NCBI GenBank assembly: GCA_019779905.1
Contig: JABAKE010000002.1
Location: 248,001-312,000 of the forward strand
DNA length: 64,000 bases
Origin: Modestobacter lapidis
GTDB lineage: Bacteria > Actinomycetota > Actinomycetes > Mycobacteriales > Geodermatophilaceae
Direction: 5' to 3'
The stretch's first letter is position 1. Every line of letters starts with the position of its first letter. The notes under the pieces were generated by a model. That model saw only the letters and a program-made list of their open reading frames with translations, did no database searches and was not told the DNA's origin. The translations under genes were made by a program, and so were the position numbers. Below are positions 60,489 through 64,000 of this stretch, one piece after another.

Positions 60489-61874
60489 GTGACGCAGCGA
60501 CCGCAGGAGGAGGCGGACCGACCCGGTCCGGTGGGCAGCGTAGGCCGGGGCGACGGCGCGGGCACCGCGCTGCGGCGCGTGGTCAGCGGCAGGCTGCTGT
60601 TCCTGTTCATCCTGGGCGACGTCCTCGGGGCCGGGATCTACGCGCTGGTCGGCGAGATCGCCGGGGAGGCCGGCGGCGCGATCTGGGTGCCGATGCTGGT
60701 CGCGCTGCTGCTGGCGATGCTGACCGCCGCGTCCTACGCCGAACTGGTCACCAAGTACCCGCGCGCCGGCGGCTCGGCGGTGTTCGCCGAGCGGGCGTTC
60801 CGCCGTCCGGTCGTGTCGTTCCTGGTCGGTTACTGCATGCTCGCCGCCGGCGTGACCAGCGCCGCGGGCCTGTCGCTGGCCTTCGCCGGCGACTACCTGG
60901 CCGTCTTCCTCGACGTACCGGCCGTGCCGGCCGCGCTGGTGTTCCTGCTGCTCGTTGCGCTGCTGAACGCCCGCGGCATCCAGGAGTCGGTGCGGGCCAA
61001 CGTGGTGATGACCGTGATCGAGGTGAGCGGCCTGCTGCTCGTCGTCGTCCTGGGCGCGATCGTGCTCGGCCGCGGGGAGGGCGACGTCGGCCGGGTGGTG
61101 CAGTTCCCCGAGGGCGTCTCGGCGGGCTCGGCCGTGCTGGCCGCAGCGATCCTGGCCTACTACTCCTTCGTCGGCTTCGAGGTCTCGGCGAACGTGGCCG
61201 AGGAGGTCAAGGACGTCAGCCGGGTGTACCCGCGCGCCCTCTTCGGCGCGCTGCTGGTGGCCGGCGTCGTCTACGTCCTGGTCGGCCTGGCCGCTTCGAT
61301 CGTCCTGCCGGCCGAGGAGCTGTCCGCATCCTCGGGCCCGCTGCTGGCCGTCGTCCAGGCCAGCGGCGTCGGCGTCCCCGACTGGCTGTTCAGCTTCGTC
61401 GCGCTCGTCGCCGTGGCCAACGGTGCACTGCTGACGATGATCATGGCCAGCCGGATGGTGTTCGGCCTGGCCGAGCAGCGGCTGCTGCCGCCGGCGTTGG
61501 GCCGGGTGCTGCCGGGACGGCGCACACCCTGGGTGGCGATCGCGGTGACCACCGTGGTGGCCATGGCGCTCACCCTGGTCGGCGACCTGGGCGCGCTGGC
61601 GAACATCGTCGTCCTGCTGCTCCTGCTGGTCTTCCTCAGCACGAACGTGGCGGTGCTGGTGCTGCGCCGCGACCGGGTGGGGCACGACCACTTCACCGCG
61701 CCCGTCATCCTCCCGGTGCTGGCGATCGGATCGTGCCTGCTGCTGCTGTACCAGCAGGAGGGACGCACCTGGCTGTTCGCCGGGGTGATGCTGCTGGTGG
61801 GTGTCGGCCTGTACTTCCTGGCCCGGGCGCCCTGGTGGCGGGGCGGCCGGGAGCCGTCGACGCCGGGCGAGTGA
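60489..61874 (+). CDS. APC-superfamily amino acid permease
   Basis: A 461-residue transporter with 12 hydrophobic helices. The first helix has LFILGDVLGAGIYALVGEIA, the substrate-binding glycine motif of APC proteins, and a later segment reads YYSFVGFEVSANVAEEVKD. The substrate is probably an amino acid or polyamine. GTG 60489 is taken as start; the N-terminus is polar. Confidence 0.88.
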   Translation: MTQRPQEEADRPGPVGSVGRGDGAGTALRRVVSGRLLFLFILGDVLGAGIYALVGEIAGEAGGAIWVPMLVALLLAMLTAASYAELVTKYPRAGGSAVFAERAFRRPVVSFLVGYCMLAAGVTSAAGLSLAFAGDYLAVFLDVPAVPAALVFLLLVALLNARGIQESVRANVVMTVIEVSGLLLVVVLGAIVLGRGEGDVGRVVQFPEGVSAGSAVLAAAILAYYSFVGFEVSANVAEEVKDVSRVYPRALFGALLVAGVVYVLVGLAASIVLPAEELSASSGPLLAVVQASGVGVPDWLFSFVALVAVANGALLTMIMASRMVFGLAEQRLLPPALGRVLPGRRTPWVAIAVTTVVAMALTLVGDLGALANIVVLLLLLVFLSTNVAVLVLRRDRVGHDHFTAPVILPVLAIGSCLLLLYQQEGRTWLFAGVMLLVGVGLYFLARAPWWRGGREPSTPGE

Positions 61875-61958
61875 CGTCCGGTGAACTCCGCCGCCCACAT
61901 CGGTGCAAGGGTGGCGGCGGGTGAGGATCGGAGCCCGGCGAGAGGAGCGACCCCCGCG

Positions 61959-63494
61959 ATGACCGTGTCGCAGCCCAGTGCGGTGGAGATCGGGCTCATG
62001 GCCGGCCGGGCCGGCTACGTGCTCCGCGCGAACGACCGGGGCGCCTTCACCGTCGCCTCGCCGACCCTCTACCCGCACATGTGGAGCTGGGACGCCGGCT
62101 TCGTCGCCCTCGGCATCGCCACCGTGTCGGTGCCCCGGGCGCTGGCCGAGCTGCGCACGCTGCTGACCGGCCAGTGGGCCACCGGGATGATCCCGCACAT
62201 CCTGTTCCACCAGCCCAGCGACTACTTCCCCGGCCCCGCGCGGTGGCGCATCCAGGTGGCCGCGGCGCGCCCGGCGGGGGTGCCCACCTCGGGCATCTGC
62301 CAGCCGCCGATCCACGTGATCGCGCTATCGCGGATCCTGCACGACGCCCGCCGCCGGGGTGGGGAGGACCAGCGGCTGGCCGAGTCGTTCGTCGTCGAGA
62401 CCTTCGACGCGTGGCTGGCCTGGCACTCCTACCTGGCCACCGCCCGCGACCCGTACTCCTACGGGTTGGTGGAGATCCACCACGGCTGGGAGTCCGGCAT
62501 GGACGACTCCCCGCGCTGGGACTCCCCCTACGCCAACGTGCACCCCGGGCCGGACCTGCCGCCGTTCGTCCGGGCCGACCTGGCCCACGTGTCCGATCCC
62601 TCGCAGCGGCCCAGCGACGTCGAGTACGCCCGCTACCTGTGGCTGCTGGAACAGAAGGTCCGCACCCGGTACGACGACGCCGCCTACCGGGCCACCGGCG
62701 ATTTCGTCGTCGGGGACGTGCTGGTGTCCGCGCTGCTGGCCGCGGCCAGCGACCTGCTCGCCGACATGGGGGAGGAGCTGGGCATCGGCGGCGGCGCGGC
62801 CGGTGGGGTGGCGCAGTCCCGGGCGATCGCCCGCCGGTTCCGCACCGGGGTGCTGCGGTCGGTCGACCCGACCTCCGGGCTGGCCCGCGACCTGGACCTG
62901 CGCACCGGCAGGTGGCTGGAGGTGGAGAGCGCCGCGGGGTTCGCGCCGCTGCTGTGCGGCGGCGACGACGCGGTCACCCGCCGGCAGCGCGACCTGCTGC
63001 TCGGGCCGCGGTGGTGCGGGAACTCCCGGCTGCGCTGGCCGGTGGTGCCGTCGGTCTCCCCCGCCTCGCCGGCGTTCCGCGAACGCACCTACTGGCGCGG
63101 CCCGCAGTGGCCGGTGCTCAACTGGCTGATGGCGTGGGCGCTGAACCGGTCGGGAGAACCGGAGGCGGCCAACGCGCTGCGGCTGGCCGGGCTGTCGCAA
63201 CTGGTCGACTGCAACTTCGCCGAGTACTACGAGCCGCTCACCGGCGAGGTGCTGGGCAGCAGGGACCAGTCCTGGACGGCGGCCATCGCGCTGGACTTCC
63301 TGGCCGCCCGCCGCCCGGCGCAGCGCCGCCCGGTGCGCTGGCTGACCAGCGAGCTGCCGCGGATCACGCCGGCGCAGCGCCCGTCCGGGACGAGCACCGC
63401 GCACCCGGCGCGGGTCGCCGGGCACCGGCCGGGGCACGGCCCGGCCGCACCGCCACGCGGCTCCGACGGAACCGGGAGTGCGGCCGACCGGTGA
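61959..63494 (+). CDS. GH63/MGH1-like glycoside hydrolase, possibly glucosylglycerate hydrolase
   Basis: A 511-residue (alpha/alpha)6-barrel hydrolase. TLYPHMWSWDAGFVALGIAT, MIPHILFH, HHGWESGMDDSPRWDSPYAN and FRERTYWRGPQWPVLNWLM match GH63-type enzymes such as mycobacterial glucosylglycerate hydrolase; the catalytic Asp is in SGMDDSPRWD. Family members of this size recover glucose from glucosylglycerate. The C-terminal about 60 residues are low-complexity Pro/Arg. GAGAGGAG precedes ATG 61959. Trehalase-like specificity cannot be excluded. Confidence 0.82.
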   Translation: MTVSQPSAVEIGLMAGRAGYVLRANDRGAFTVASPTLYPHMWSWDAGFVALGIATVSVPRALAELRTLLTGQWATGMIPHILFHQPSDYFPGPARWRIQVAAARPAGVPTSGICQPPIHVIALSRILHDARRRGGEDQRLAESFVVETFDAWLAWHSYLATARDPYSYGLVEIHHGWESGMDDSPRWDSPYANVHPGPDLPPFVRADLAHVSDPSQRPSDVEYARYLWLLEQKVRTRYDDAAYRATGDFVVGDVLVSALLAAASDLLADMGEELGIGGGAAGGVAQSRAIARRFRTGVLRSVDPTSGLARDLDLRTGRWLEVESAAGFAPLLCGGDDAVTRRQRDLLLGPRWCGNSRLRWPVVPSVSPASPAFRERTYWRGPQWPVLNWLMAWALNRSGEPEAANALRLAGLSQLVDCNFAEYYEPLTGEVLGSRDQSWTAAIALDFLAARRPAQRRPVRWLTSELPRITPAQRPSGTSTAHPARVAGHRPGHGPAAPPRGSDGTGSAADR

Positions 63495-63590
63495 CGTGAC
63501 GGTTGCGTGACGACCGGGCCCTCCCGGGTGTCCCCGTCGCGACGACGGGCACGCAGCCGGTGACCCCGACAGCCGACTCGAGGAGCCCCC

Positions 63591-64000
63591 GTGAGATCCG
63601 CCGCCGTCGTCCCGGCCACCGCCGCCCTCCTCCTGCTCGCCGCATGCGGGGACAACCCGACCGGTGTCGGCGGGAGCTTCGCGACCCAGGAGGGCGACGT
63701 CGAGGAACCGATCGAGGTGCCCGTCGAGGTCAGCACCGAGCTGGTCGACCCCGAGGGCAGCGTGCTGGGCACCGCCACCTTCACCGACACCGACAGCGGG
63801 GTGGAGGTCGAGGTGGACGCCAGCGGCCTGAGCCCGGGCACGCATCCGGTGGGCCTGTACGAGGTCGGGATCTGCGAGCCGGACAGCGCCGCCCCCGGCG
63901 ACCCCCAGCTGCTGGGCGACTTCCTCTCCGCCGGCGAGCTCATCGTGTTCACCGAGGACCCCGGCGACCTGCCGCCGCTGATCGTCGGCGAGGCGGAGGT
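63591..64000 (+). CDS. SodC-like/CHRD-like lipoprotein, 3' end outside window
   Basis: GTG 63591 preceded by GAGGAG. The signal peptide has lipobox LLLLAACGD. The mature part (VLGTATFTDTDSGVEVEVDA, SGLSPGTHPVGLYEVGICEP) follows the Cu/Zn superoxide dismutase order, but the metal-binding H-x-H after SGLSPGTH is replaced by VGLYEVG, so metal binding is doubtful. The gene runs off the window at 136 residues. Confidence 0.68.
   Translation, partial: MRSAAVVPATAALLLLAACGDNPTGVGGSFATQEGDVEEPIEVPVEVSTELVDPEGSVLGTATFTDTDSGVEVEVDASGLSPGTHPVGLYEVGICEPDSAAPGDPQLLGDFLSAGELIVFTEDPGDLPPLIVGEAE

Noticed and set aside
59382-62315. 977-aa extension of the DUF559 protein
   Set aside because: The added part is antisense to the APC permease; ATG 60296 gives the natural N-terminus.

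Overview
The window is high-GC actinobacterial chromosome. Gene content and style suggest Geodermatophilaceae (Blastococcus, Geodermatophilus or Modestobacter type); that placement is inference from recalled family resemblance. It holds about 52 protein genes, one tRNA, two broken genes and a roughly 21 kb integrated island.

Left chromosomal arm (1-17.1 kb): an operon of a PLD/cardiolipin-synthase-like enzyme (start outside the window), a tandem-PAP2 phosphatase and an alpha/beta hydrolase; a class F sortase and a CHRD surface protein; a CopC/CopD copper pair whose CopD ends in a cupredoxin-like domain; small membrane proteins; a histidine kinase coupled to a GerMN lipoprotein; a Moco oxidoreductase; a CPA1 antiporter flanked by a lipoprotein and a broken paralogue of it; an OmpR-type regulator; and a toxin-antitoxin pair with a repeat operator.

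Island (17.12-38.19 kb): bounded by a 45-bp perfect direct repeat that is the 3' part of tRNA-Ala(GGC). The intact tRNA and a tyrosine integrase with excisionase sit at the right end. Cargo is defence-like. There is a two-gene unit of an unrecognised 576-aa protein and a 934-aa PLD-motif protein, then a divergent degenerate PLD protein. A tightly overlapped three-gene operon follows: MmeI-like adenine methylase without a visible nuclease, DExH helicase and GIY-YIG protein. Next are an HTH protein with a glycine-zipper membrane segment, a decayed second att-like site at 32.13 kb, an SNase-like/Excalibur lipoprotein, an unknown 385-aa protein and an RHH-YfbU protein with its own operator. The internal att remnant suggests two elements accreted at the same tRNA. 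In the integrated state the integrase frame runs through the tRNA gene to 38501; in the excised circle it would stop at 425 aa.

Right chromosomal arm (38.2-64 kb): VOC and AraC genes; an XRE repressor/membrane pair with a palindromic operator; an M23 peptidase preceded by an MtrA-like box; a copper/cytochrome-oxidase-assembly cluster (YcnJ, YcnI, Sco1, membrane protein); PhoU-like/Pit phosphate uptake; an MFS exporter; a 30-aa leader peptide upstream of a TauE/SafE permease; a dispersed hairpin repeat, present as four 54-bp tandem copies downstream of typA; YceI/MarR; patatin; MMPL exporter/MarR with palindrome; a TrkA-type K+ channel; a DUF559 protein; an APC permease; a GH63-like hydrolase; and the start of a SodC-like lipoprotein.
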